Positions 34,072 to 40,931 of a stretch of DNA of 64,000 bases are shown here, piece by piece (the stretch's first letter is position 1; each line of letters begins with the position of its first letter). The stretch comes from Pseudomonas sp. gcc21 (GTDB lineage Bacteria; Pseudomonadota; Gammaproteobacteria; Pseudomonadales; Pseudomonadaceae): positions 2,790,001 to 2,854,000 of the forward strand of contig NZ_CP051625.1 of assembly GCF_012844345.1 (NCBI RefSeq), read 5' to 3'. The notes below the pieces were generated by a model, which saw nothing but the letters and a program-made list of their open reading frames with translations, was not told the origin of the DNA and made no database searches. The position numbers were made by a program, and so were the translations under genes.

Positions 34072-35199
34072 GTGTCAGATACCAACATCGAACTTACTTC
34101 CACCATTAGCGAAGACAACAAACTGGAACTTGCCCTGCGCGAGATCGAGATCCCGCAGCCAGGCGAAAATCAGGTGGTCATCCGCGTCGAAGCCGCGCCT
34201 ATCAACCCGTCTGACCTGGGAGTGATGTTCAGCGCAGCCGATATGACGACAGCCAAGCAATCCGGTAGCGCCGAGCGCCCAGTCATCAGTGCCGATGTCC
34301 CGGCCAAATTCATGGGTGCCGTTAAAAAGCGGATTGGCAAGTCTATACCCGTGGGCAACGAAGGCGCCGGTACCGTCGTCGCGGCTGGCTCGTCAGCCGC
34401 TGCGCAAAGCCTGATGGGCAAAACCGTTGCCTTCATTGGCGGTGGCAGCTACCGCAAATATCTGTGTGCCAATGTTCAAAGTTGTCTGGAACTGGAGCCG
34501 GGTACCACGGCAGTCGAAGCTGCCTCCAGCTTTGTTAATCCGCTTACTGCACTGGCTATGGTAGAAACCATGCGCGCCGAAGGTCACAAGGCCATCGTTC
34601 ACGCTGCCGCTGCCTCCAACCTCGGACAAATGCTCAACCGCATCTGCATCGCCGACGGCATCGACCTGGTCAATATCGTCCGCAAGCCAGAACAGGAAGC
34701 ATTGTTGCGCGACCTGGGTGCCCAATACGTGGTCAATTCCAGCAGCGACAGCTTTATGGCAGACCTGACCCAGGCACTCATCGACACCGGCGCCACCATC
34801 GCCTTCGACCCTATCGGTGGCGGACGATTGGCTAGTGACATCCTCACCTGTATGGAGGCCGCCGTCTCCCGCAACATGAATGAATACAGCGTGTACGGAT
34901 CTGACATCTACAAGCAGGTATATATCTATGGCGGCCTTGATCGTGGCCCCATCACGCTCAACCGCACCTTTGGTTTTGCCTGGGGTGTGAACGGCTTCCT
35001 GTTGTTCAATGCGTTGGGGAAACTGGGTAAGGACACCGCCGCCGCCATGCGCAAGCGCATAGCCGCCGAAATCAAGACCACGTTCGCCAGTCACTACACG
35101 CACGAAGTGTCCCTGGCCGGTGCGTTACAACTGGATGCGATGTCGGTTTACGGCAAACAGGCTACCGGGGAGAAGTTTCTGATCAAGCCGCAGAGCTAA
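34072..35199 (+). CDS. Zinc-binding-type alcohol dehydrogenase/quinone oxidoreductase family protein
   Basis: 375-residue medium-chain dehydrogenase/reductase. GroES-like N-terminal domain (VEAAPINPSDLGVMF), GNEGAGTVVAAGS, and a Rossmann half (HAAAASNLGQMLNRI, then IAFDPIGGG). The longer N-terminal part (to about 110) is typical of a Pseudomonas subgroup. GTG start at 34072 with AGGAGAAAA upstream. Plus-strand and GC-richer than the cassette genes around it, with no attC, so it seems to be ordinary chromosomal sequence interrupting the array. Substrate unknown. Confidence 0.8.
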   Translation: MSDTNIELTSTISEDNKLELALREIEIPQPGENQVVIRVEAAPINPSDLGVMFSAADMTTAKQSGSAERPVISADVPAKFMGAVKKRIGKSIPVGNEGAGTVVAAGSSAAAQSLMGKTVAFIGGGSYRKYLCANVQSCLELEPGTTAVEAASSFVNPLTALAMVETMRAEGHKAIVHAAAASNLGQMLNRICIADGIDLVNIVRKPEQEALLRDLGAQYVVNSSSDSFMADLTQALIDTGATIAFDPIGGGRLASDILTCMEAAVSRNMNEYSVYGSDIYKQVYIYGGLDRGPITLNRTFGFAWGVNGFLLFNALGKLGKDTAAAMRKRIAAEIKTTFASHYTHEVSLAGALQLDAMSVYGKQATGEKFLIKPQS

Positions 35200-35230
35200 C
35201 GTTTAGCGTCTGGCCGCAAGGCCATTCCAG

Positions 35231-35259
35231 GGCGCTGGAGTCAGGTTGACTCCAGCGCC
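35231..35259. terminator. Hairpin between convergent genes
   Basis: Thirteen-base perfect stem (GGCGCTGGAGTCA / TGACTCCAGCGCC) with a 3-base loop, between the stops of the dehydrogenase and the DUF2959 gene. Likely bidirectional terminator. Confidence 0.65.
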
Positions 35260-35281
35260 TGCGTGAGTGGTAATCCTGCCT

Positions 35282-35926
35282 TTAATCCTGGAGGCTGCTG
35301 ATGAAGGCTTCTGATTCAGCAATGGATTTTTCCATTTCCCTGATCAACTGGGCGACATCTGTTTCTATTGTCCCCAGCTCACCTTGTAACGAGTCAATGG
35401 CTCGCGCATTCAGATTATGCTTTAGAAACAGCACCTGATCCCGGAAGGCCTGTAATACGGGCGCCATGCGGGCCTCTGCGCTACGCATCGCCTTGATGAG
35501 TCCCTGGTATTGCCGCCGGGTCTGGCTTAACTTCGCTGCACTTTGGCGCTTGAGATTGGCATTGCTGTACAGCTCGATCTCTTCCTCCCACTCATCGAAC
35601 AATGCCTCGGACACGTCTTCGACCGCATCGATGCGGTCGATTACCGACTTAGCGGCGGCTTTACTGTCTTCGTATTCATCGTTCAGCCTGTCGTAGCGTG
35701 CTGCCAGGTCCTGGTCTTTGATCTGGATAATGGATCGGAATTGCGCCAGGGCGGATTCGAACTGTTCTTTGGCATCAGTCTGCGCATCCTGGACCGACCC
35801 CACGCGATTGACCATGATATCGCGCTTGTGAACACCCACTTTCTCCATGGCGCCGTAATACGCCGACTGACAACCCGTCAGAGCCGTAACCAAAAAAGCA
35901 CATAACAACCAACGACTTATCGACAT
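35282..35926 (-). CDS. DUF2959 family lipoprotein
   Basis: 214 residues. Lipoprotein signal (LLCAFLVTALTGC), the family start QSAYYGAMEKVGVHKRDIM, then a long coiled coil rich in Glu/Lys/Gln. Function unknown; conserved in proteobacteria. Not associated with an attC, and with the preceding gene forms the non-cassette island. Confidence 0.8.
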   Translation of the reverse strand: MSISRWLLCAFLVTALTGCQSAYYGAMEKVGVHKRDIMVNRVGSVQDAQTDAKEQFESALAQFRSIIQIKDQDLAARYDRLNDEYEDSKAAAKSVIDRIDAVEDVSEALFDEWEEEIELYSNANLKRQSAAKLSQTRRQYQGLIKAMRSAEARMAPVLQAFRDQVLFLKHNLNARAIDSLQGELGTIETDVAQLIREMEKSIAESEAFISSLQD

Positions 35927-36080
35927 ATATCCTTACCTTTAGCTGGATTTTTGCGAGCTTGAATGGGACAAATGATAGCCTTTTTGGATGCTGGGAGGTC
36001 ATACCCCCTGGCGCCAAGGCCCAGAGAAGGGGACAGCTTTATTTTCTGAAAATTTTCGGCCTGCCTTGGCCTCGAATCTC

Positions 36081-36111
36081 GATGAATGTTCATCTGATCT
36101 GACCCCAATTT
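36081..36111. repeat. Hairpin repeat copy 3 (right half)
   Basis: GATGAATGTTCATCTGATCT then GACCCCAATTT: loop and right arm of the 38272-38322 element with an internal ATCTG duplication. It abuts the truncated attC at 36112-36143. The bases just left (35927-36080) contain AAGGGGACAGCTTTATTTT, another phrase common near REP-associated transposases, and no gene. Confidence 0.65.
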
Positions 36112-36143
36112 AATACAGAACGAACTACAACAACCGGTTAGGC
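36112..36143 (-). repeat. Truncated attC half-site
   Basis: On the minus strand GCCTAAC (perfect R'') and a few inner bases follow the 36149-36520 gene, but the partner GTTRRRY side is missing: hairpin repeat copy 3 takes its place. Evidence that the repeat marks a deletion junction. Confidence 0.6.
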
Positions 36144-36148
36144 GTTAC

Positions 36149-36520
36149 TCAAGTTCCAGCACCGCACAGGGCGGCGGGCAGTTGGCCTGCTAAAGTTCGC
36201 TGCCAATCGGTAGCAACTTCCTTGGAACTGAATGTCCCATGTAAATCCCCGCTAGGAATTGGCACCCAGATTGTCGACCTCGAAAACTCACGATCACCGA
36301 CAACGATGCGGATCATTTTTCCGGTGTTTGCTTCCGTGAAGGCCCCCAAACTTTTGGTACCAATTCCTGTTAATTTGACGAATACCGGCCAGCCAAGATC
36401 TGTCTGCTCCCCAGCTACAGCTTTCTCCACGTAGGCCGAACAAAGACTAAACTCCTGCTCAGTCTCGGCCGATGCAACGCCAGGAAAAGCCAGTAAAAAA
36501 ACAGCGATCCAACTCATCAT
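36149..36520 (-). CDS. Secreted cassette protein, unknown
   Basis: 123 residues from the ATG at 36520. Sec signal (MSWIAVFLLAFPGVASAE), mature part with two cysteines (SLCSAYVEKAV, AALCGAGT) that may pair, and TKSLGAFTEANTGKMIRIVV. Sits between two attC positions. Not recognised. Confidence 0.65.
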   Translation of the reverse strand: MMSWIAVFLLAFPGVASAETEQEFSLCSAYVEKAVAGEQTDLGWPVFVKLTGIGTKSLGAFTEANTGKMIRIVVGDREFSRSTIWVPIPSGDLHGTFSSKEVATDWQRTLAGQLPAALCGAGT

Positions 36521-36531
36521 GACCAGTGCCT

Positions 36532-36604
36532 GCCTAACGCCTGAGGTAACGGCCGGCAACGGAGCGCAGCGAAGTTGGCGTCCCGCTGACCACCTTGTTA
36601 GGGC
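36532..36604 (-). repeat. Integron attC site
   Basis: Classical form: minus strand CCCTAAC ... GTTAGGC (R' fits GTTRRRY perfectly), 73 bp, central arms AACTTCGCTGCGCTCCGTT. One of the clearest attC sites here. Confidence 0.85.
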
Positions 36605-36650
36605 CTTTGAATCGGGATAGCATAGCTCTATCGCGACTCGCGGAGGCACC

Positions 36651-36884
36651 ATGACTACCGAAACACTAAATCAACTACGCTCTCAGATTTCGACTCTCTC
36701 TGAGTCAGAGCGTGCTGCGTTGGCTCGAGAGCTCATTATGAGCCTAGACGGCCCTCGCGACGACTCTGTTGAGCAAGCTTGGCACGATGAAATTATTCGG
36801 CGTGTAGCCAAGGTGAAAAGCGGTAAGGCTACACTGCTCAGCCGTGAAGAATTTCGTACAAAGATGCGAGCAAGGATAGGCTAG
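36651..36884 (+). CDS. Antitoxin, putative addiction-module component
   Basis: 77-residue helical protein of the 'putative addiction module component' type (TIGR02574-like): LSESERAALARELIMSLDG and AWHDEIIRRVAKVKSGKA. It precedes a RelE/ParE toxin gene by 5 bp. Gene orientation is opposite to most cassette genes, common for toxin-antitoxin cassettes that carry their own promoter. GGAGG precedes the ATG. Confidence 0.75.
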   Translation: MTTETLNQLRSQISTLSESERAALARELIMSLDGPRDDSVEQAWHDEIIRRVAKVKSGKATLLSREEFRTKMRARIG

Positions 36885-36889
36885 TAAAA

Positions 36890-37203
36890 GTGCGAACGGT
36901 AAGGATACTGGAAGAAGCCTCGCAGGAAGCCATAGAGGCGGCAGCATGGTACGAATTTGAGCAACCTGGACTGGGAGCCGAGTTTTTCGCTGCAGTTGAC
37001 ACTGCCATCGACGTTATTAAGAAAACTTCATCCCTCTATCACCTCTCCCCGAAGAGGCTGGCGATACCGGTGCAAGACGCCTGATTCTGAATCACTTCCC
37101 ATACGATATAGTGGCCATTGAACTGCCAGAAGAAGCTGTAGTCATTGCCGTTGCTCACCACTCCCGAAAACCTGGCTATTGGCGGAAACGCCGTAAGCCC
37201 TAA
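36890..37203 (+). pseudogene. RelE/ParE-type toxin gene, frameshifted
   Basis: First frame: VRILEEASQEAIEAAAWYE, QPGLGAEFFAAVDTAI, ending prematurely at 37084. From about 37040 a second frame continues PLPEEAGDTGARRLILNHFP and YDIVAIELPEEAVVIAVAHH, ending RKRRKP with TAA at 37201-37203 inside the next attC. One base appears deleted near 37038-37044. Together they give a full ParE toxin. A dead toxin with an intact antitoxin is the stable way for such a module to decay. Confidence 0.8.
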
Positions 37204-37275
37204 CGTGTGAACTCATGGGCCGGCTTGTAGCGGCGAAGCGGCGGAGAACCGGTCCCAGGCAGTGACTGGTTATGA
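37198..37275 (-). repeat. Integron attC site
   Basis: 78-bp site, minus strand from ATAACC near 37275 to GTTAGGG at 37198-37204. Inner arms TTCTCCGCCGCTTCGCCGC closely resemble the attC at 28894-28968. Contains the stop codons of both flanking genes. Confidence 0.75.
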
Positions 37276-37518
37276 ATTGGCCACACAGCCTCCGATCTTA
37301 TGGACACGCTTCGTTGAAGCCGGATATTTGGCTAGGAGCGTCGCAGGGCGGATGGGCCTGGGTACGAAGTTACCGTCACAATTTGGGCACTGGTGGCTCA
37401 AGACCTCTGAGGCACAAGAAGCGTAAAAGGTGCACTCGAAGCTACAGATCACCGCCTCAGTCGATTCTGGCGGCAGGTCCTTGTCGCAGCACTCACAATT
37501 GGGCCTTAACTCAAGCAT
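37270..37518 (-). CDS. DUF1272 family protein
   Basis: 82 residues, cysteine-rich zinc-binding type: MLELRPNCECCDKDLPPES, then ICSFECTFYASC and HQCPNCDGNFV. The whole family pattern is present including RPATLLAKYPASTKR. Function unknown; found both as chromosomal genes and integron cassettes. Ends in the attC at 37198-37275. Confidence 0.85.
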   Translation of the reverse strand: MLELRPNCECCDKDLPPESTEAVICSFECTFYASCASEVLSHQCPNCDGNFVPRPIRPATLLAKYPASTKRVHKIGGCVANS

Positions 37519-37535
37519 CGCGCTCTCCGTGCTGA

Positions 37536-37608
37536 TTGATAACGCCTGGGCTAAGCCGCCGGTGCGAAGCGCAGCGTAATACCGGTCGGCTTGAGCCCAT
37601 GGTTAAGC
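37536..37608 (-). repeat. Integron attC site
   Basis: Minus strand GCTTAAC (fits RYYYAAC) to GTTATCA, 73 bp, with the typical arms AAGCCGACCGG... / CCGGCGGCTTAGC. Begins inside the stop of the 37603-38172 gene. Confidence 0.8.
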
Positions 37609-38172
37609 ATCTTCCCACCGTACATGAAGAATCTCATCAATCCTCTCCTGATACTCCGGTTGGATATGGATGGGGATAACACCCTCTCCTATCTCTTTTG
37701 CTATCGCGTAACGATGATGGCCACCATTAAAAATGACCTCACCACTTTCAAGCGGTTTGACCAATGGAGGAGAAATCGGCCGCCCTTCTGATAGATAAAC
37801 TATCAGACGCGCTAGCTTGTCTTTCGAACCAACTTTCCAGAGCTCGCCTTCGTCACGGCGACTATAGTGGCAAAGCTTTTTGTCAAATTCTTGAAGGGTA
37901 ATAAAGCCCAGCAAGAACCCGGCAGGGTAATACTCTGCAAATTTTTTTGGGCTCTCGCCATCCAATGAGTGACGTTGGCTTTCCCGTGAAAGATCCCAAT
38001 TGAATTTTATTGGCGGCCATTCCGACGAGAGGGTGTCAATATATTTCTCTGACTCATTAGATAGCCTTTGGAAAAGCGATCGCTTCGCTCGATATTCTTC
38101 AAGCGTTTCACCTGCATTCTCGGCTGAGATCTGATCAATGGCTTTACCTAGATCCATATCCTCGGACTTCAT
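37603..38172 (-). CDS. Cassette protein with ParB-like C-terminal motif
   Basis: 189 residues, soluble. C-terminal third has LARLIVYLSEGRPISPPLV, GEVIFNGGHHRYAIAKEIG, which resembles the ParB/sulfiredoxin-like nuclease-fold motif (GxHRxxxA). N-terminal part helical and unrecognised. Flanked by attC sites on both sides, so a complete cassette. Function unknown. Confidence 0.65.
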   Translation of the reverse strand: MKSEDMDLGKAIDQISAENAGETLEEYRAKRSLFQRLSNESEKYIDTLSSEWPPIKFNWDLSRESQRHSLDGESPKKFAEYYPAGFLLGFITLQEFDKKLCHYSRRDEGELWKVGSKDKLARLIVYLSEGRPISPPLVKPLESGEVIFNGGHHRYAIAKEIGEGVIPIHIQPEYQERIDEILHVRWEDA

Positions 38173-38178
38173 CGTGTG

Positions 38179-38225
38179 CTCAACGCCGCATTCAGCGGCT
38201 TGTCCGCTGGAATGCTTTGTTAGCC
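38179..38225 (-). repeat. Short integron attC site
   Basis: Minus strand GGCTAAC to GTTGAGC (perfect GTTRRRY), only about 47 bp with stem AGCGG/CCGCT. Adjacent to the start of the 37603-38172 gene. It belongs to a cassette whose gene is now only a tail (38192-38271). Confidence 0.7.
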
Positions 38226-38271
38226 AATTCCAGCTCTAAATCAGACAATTGCTTGTCTACTTTTTCGGGCG
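38192..38271 (-). pseudogene. Tail of a lost cassette gene
   Basis: The minus frame reads PEKVDKQLSDLELELANKA and stops at 38192-38194 inside the short attC, the normal place for a cassette gene to end. Upstream it runs directly into the hairpin repeat at 38272, with no start codon. The rest of the gene is gone. Confidence 0.5.
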
Positions 38272-38322
38272 AAATTGGGGTCAGATGAAGGTTTAGGATT
38301 AATGTTCATCTGACCCCAATTT
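38272..38322. repeat. Hairpin repeat, complete copy
   Basis: AAATTGGGGTCAGATGAA (38272-38289) and its perfect reverse complement (38305-38322) around a 15-base loop. Three other full or half copies occur at 28293-28343, 28851-28876 and 36081-36111, all in the same orientation. The GGGGTCAGA core recalls sequences linked to REP-associated tyrosine transposases (from general knowledge; no transposase gene is in the window). Confidence 0.8.
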
Positions 38323-38395
38323 ATGTAACGACGCAATCACGCGCTTGTCGCGTGCATTGTATTGTATTGTATTGTATTGTATTGTATTGTTATAG
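38323..38395 (-). repeat. Integron attC site containing a pentanucleotide repeat
   Basis: Minus strand CTATAAC to GTTACAT, 73 bp. One arm includes ACGCGACAAGCGCGT; the rest is seven tandem ATTGT units (38356-38390). Directly abuts the complete hairpin repeat. Confidence 0.65.
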
Positions 38396-38396
38396 T

Positions 38397-39259
38397 TTAT
38401 ACATCAATGATTATCCTTTGCATTTCATCTTTATAGTATTCGATGTAAACCGGATAAACGCCATCTGCGCCTAAAGATATTGATACCCCTGCACCTAAGC
38501 CACCATTAACAAAAGATAAATGACGTATTTTTTGTATTCTGTATCGTGCATATCACCCCCAATATAGCTAGATTTTATGGCTGGAAAATCCCCGCTATAT
38601 TCAACTTTTTTAGCAAGCCCTCTAGCTACCATTTCCTTTGCCGCAAGCTCTTCTTCAAAACCAAGCAACTCTGCGGGGAAAGAATCATCCTCGTTGGATG
38701 TACAAAAATATTCCCCAGAGTCTATGACTTTATACATATGTTCTTGTTTCTGAAATTCCTCATGCTCCATTTCTGAGGTCATCTTAGGATACCACGGGTC
38801 GCAGATCATTAGACTTGCAGTATCTACGCATACTGACCCGATATGTCTTTGCTCTAGGTCACTATCAGAAACCTCTATAAAATCCTTTATCTCGCTATCC
38901 CATACAGTTATGCTCTTTCGGAATTCAGTCGCTTTTTCAATGGAGTCTCGAAGTGACTGTATTTCTCGATTTTTAAGGTCAATCTGCTCTACATGAGACG
39001 CACTATCTTCAGCCAGCCGAGATATCTCTTCTTCTCTTATTTTTATTCTTTCGCTGAGCTGCTTCTCAATAAACTCAGGCGCTCTTCGCTCAAGATCTAA
39101 GGCTTTGTCTTTCCACAGCCTCAGGTTCTGCGCTGCTATTTTAAGCTGTGAATCCTTAAGCTGATTGACAGACCGGAGGTTTTTTACATATGCGGCATAT
39201 ATGAATCCAATTACTGCTAAAGCAGTTAGGTTTGTAGCCGCAGCGACTATTTCATACAC
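38397..39259 (-). pseudogene. Membrane-anchored coiled-coil cassette protein, frameshifted near the end
   Basis: An uninterrupted frame from 39259 stops at 38495 (254 residues): N-terminal membrane helix (LTALAVIGFIYAAYV), coiled coil (about 30-110), then GSVCVDTASLMICDPWYPK. Just before that stop, at a run of six A's near 38533, a shift of frame would continue HLSFVNGGLGAGVSISLGAD, GVYPVYIEYYKDEM and end at 38397 beside the attC, the normal end for a cassette gene. The GDG.YPVY-like end resembles DUF4241-type proteins. One A is probably missing, so this is a recent pseudogene or a sequencing error in a homopolymer. Confidence 0.65.
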
Positions 39260-39303
39260 GATAATCCCTCTGTTCTAACGTCTATGGCACGATCTCTAAC
39301 AAC

Positions 39304-39380
39304 TTATAACGATTAAGCTAAGGGGCGGGCTTTAGCCCGTCCCAGCGAACGAAGTGAGCGATTTGAGCGCATTGTTATAC
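39304..39380 (-). repeat. Integron attC site
   Basis: 77 bp between ATAAC at 39306-39310 and GTTATAC at 39374-39380, central palindrome GGGGCGGGCTTTAGCCCG, then TCGTTCGCTGGG-type arm. Contains the stop of the 39375-39665 gene. Confidence 0.75.
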
Positions 39381-39665
39381 GCCCAGACCACGAATTAATG
39401 TATCGGCTTCTTCTGCGTTTATGACTTTGTATGGCTGGTTGTAATGTGAATATAAGAATGGCGTGCCGCCTTCTTTGCAGGTGACCTTAGCTTGAATTAA
39501 AAACTTAGTTCCCACCGGATAGCCTTTGCGCATTTTTGAGGAGCATTCGACATTCATTGATGTGTCGAGATTCTGGCCTGGCAACGGGCGCGCCCGAACA
39601 CCTTCGCTAGAAGTAGTGCCCCGACCTGAGTACGTTTCGATAGCTACGGTTCGATAATTGCTCAC
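39375..39665 (-). CDS. Small cassette protein, unknown
   Basis: 96 residues, soluble. Contains PVGTKFLIQAKVTCKEGGTP and YNQPYKVINAEEADTLI, beta-rich in the middle. Not recognised. Complete cassette between two attC sites. Confidence 0.65.
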   Translation of the reverse strand: MSNYRTVAIETYSGRGTTSSEGVRARPLPGQNLDTSMNVECSSKMRKGYPVGTKFLIQAKVTCKEGGTPFLYSHYNQPYKVINAEEADTLIRGLGV

Positions 39666-39701
39666 TAACGACCTCCATGTGCAGAGTTTTATTGCTTGGG
39701 C

Positions 39702-39761
39702 GTATAACGCTTGAATTAAGCCGCGCTGCGAAGCGGCGTCGGCTTGAATGATTTGTTATAT
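39702..39761 (-). repeat. Integron attC site
   Basis: 60-bp site with the textbook inner arms AAGCCGACGCCGCTTCGCAG and GCGGCTTAATTCAAGCG, very like attC sites of mobile integrons (for example those of aadA cassettes). Ends GTTATAC on the minus strand. Confidence 0.85.
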
Positions 39762-40007
39762 GTGAGTGCGATAGATCTCAACCGCGGTTTCCTGGGGCGT
39801 TGAGTTTGAGTAACGAAGAGCACCATTCCCGTGCCTAGAGTGTATGTAGGGCCCCGCCCCCGGCTCTGGGCGTGACTCAACCTCCTCTCCGCGCCATCCG
39901 CCTTCGAGCTCAACAACGAAAAACTCATCCTTCTTTTTCATCAGCTTCTGCACGAGGCTGCGAAGCCCAGTGGAGTTGAAGTCCTCTTTATCTTCCAGGA
40001 ACGACAT
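39756..40007 (-). CDS. Small cassette protein, unknown
   Basis: 83 residues from the ATG at 40007 (GAGGTTAAGA upstream; the longer reading starts inside the neighbouring attC). Contains KKDEFFVVELEGGWRGEEVE and ends in the attC at 39702-39761. Not recognised. Confidence 0.6.
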   Translation of the reverse strand: MSFLEDKEDFNSTGLRSLVQKLMKKKDEFFVVELEGGWRGEEVESRPEPGAGPYIHSRHGNGALRYSNSTPQETAVEIYRTHI

Positions 40008-40019
40008 TCTTAACCTCAC

Positions 40020-40100
40020 ATCTAACGCCGTCAACACAGGCCGAGCGAAGCGAGGTCCAGCCCGCGTCTTTTGCGGGCGCTGTGCTTGGCCTTGTTAACT
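40020..40100 (-). repeat. Integron attC site (first after attI)
   Basis: 81 bp. R' GTTAGAT fits GTTRRRY; the R'' side is AGTTAAC. Arms GCCAAGCACAGCGCCCGC and the CCTCGCTTCGCTCGG loop region. Follows the first cassette gene directly. Confidence 0.8.
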
Positions 40101-40712
40101 GCTTTTTTTACTTTTGATAGATTTTAAATGGTCTACAAAATCATTATGAGTGCGCCAACCTAAAAGTCTCACTATTTCAAAGGCAAAGTTTACTTGCGAC
40201 CTGGCATCCCATACGACCCCGTCATTCCTGATTGCGTCAAGTTTTCCGAACAAGTTTATTACATTGACTGATATTTCTTTAGGGTTCTCGTAGTGGATAC
40301 TTTGGTTTCGCCCCTCAAAGATAATATCCTTGACTAAAACCCCACCAATATTTTCCCCATCGGGTGCATTTTGTGGTTTACCGTATCTTAAAGAGATACA
40401 TTGCTTTGCAATTTGTAGGAGCGCACCAGAAAGGGCAGCTATTGAAACTGACTTAGCGTCAATACTCTGGGACACCTCTTTGATGTGGTTTTCTAGCTCT
40501 CTTTTTGGTTGCGCGACTTTTGCCATCTGCGCATGATAGTAATTCGCAGCAGGATGAAATTCGTTAGCCATGAAGACTTGATACTTAACATTGAATTCGG
40601 CAGTAAGCCTTTTCAGCTCAGCATTCAGATTTTCCAAGCTCGCAAAATCCTCCCAAATCAGATCGATTAACGATGAAGTAGCAAACTTAGTTTCATCAAT
40701 ATATTTCTGCAT
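40095..40712 (-). CDS. First cassette gene, unknown function
   Basis: 205 residues, mostly helical and soluble. Blocks: HPAANYYHAQMAKVAQPKRE, IAALSGALLQIAKQCISLRY, and FEIVRLLGWRTHNDFVDHL. Not recognised; a HEPN-like helical fold is possible but not shown. As the first cassette it would be best placed for expression from an integrase-side promoter. Confidence 0.65.
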   Translation of the reverse strand: MQKYIDETKFATSSLIDLIWEDFASLENLNAELKRLTAEFNVKYQVFMANEFHPAANYYHAQMAKVAQPKRELENHIKEVSQSIDAKSVSIAALSGALLQIAKQCISLRYGKPQNAPDGENIGGVLVKDIIFEGRNQSIHYENPKEISVNVINLFGKLDAIRNDGVVWDARSQVNFAFEIVRLLGWRTHNDFVDHLKSIKSKKSS

Positions 40713-40931
40713 ATCTCAATACTTGGTAGCAATTAACAGTGATTAGATGAAATTCCGTGATATCACATATTCGTTGCTTCCAGATAACAACGCAACGCCT
40801 GCTCTCCAGCGCATCAGAAATTACGCTAAATCAGATATATACCAAGCGCGTCACAGGCCTGCCTGTAATCGCTTGACTTCCACAATTGCTGATCTCGATA
40901 CCACTGTACGCCCATACAGCTAGAGGCAGGT
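40713..40931. other. Probable attI and integron promoter region
   Basis: 219 bp between the first cassette gene and the integrase start. AGATAAC at 40782-40788 gives GTTATCT on the minus strand with GGCGTTGCGTT before it, a plausible attI crossover point. The integrase ribosome site is GAGGCAGG before 40932. A Pc promoter is expected here, but I could not fix -35/-10 boxes with confidence. Confidence 0.5.
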
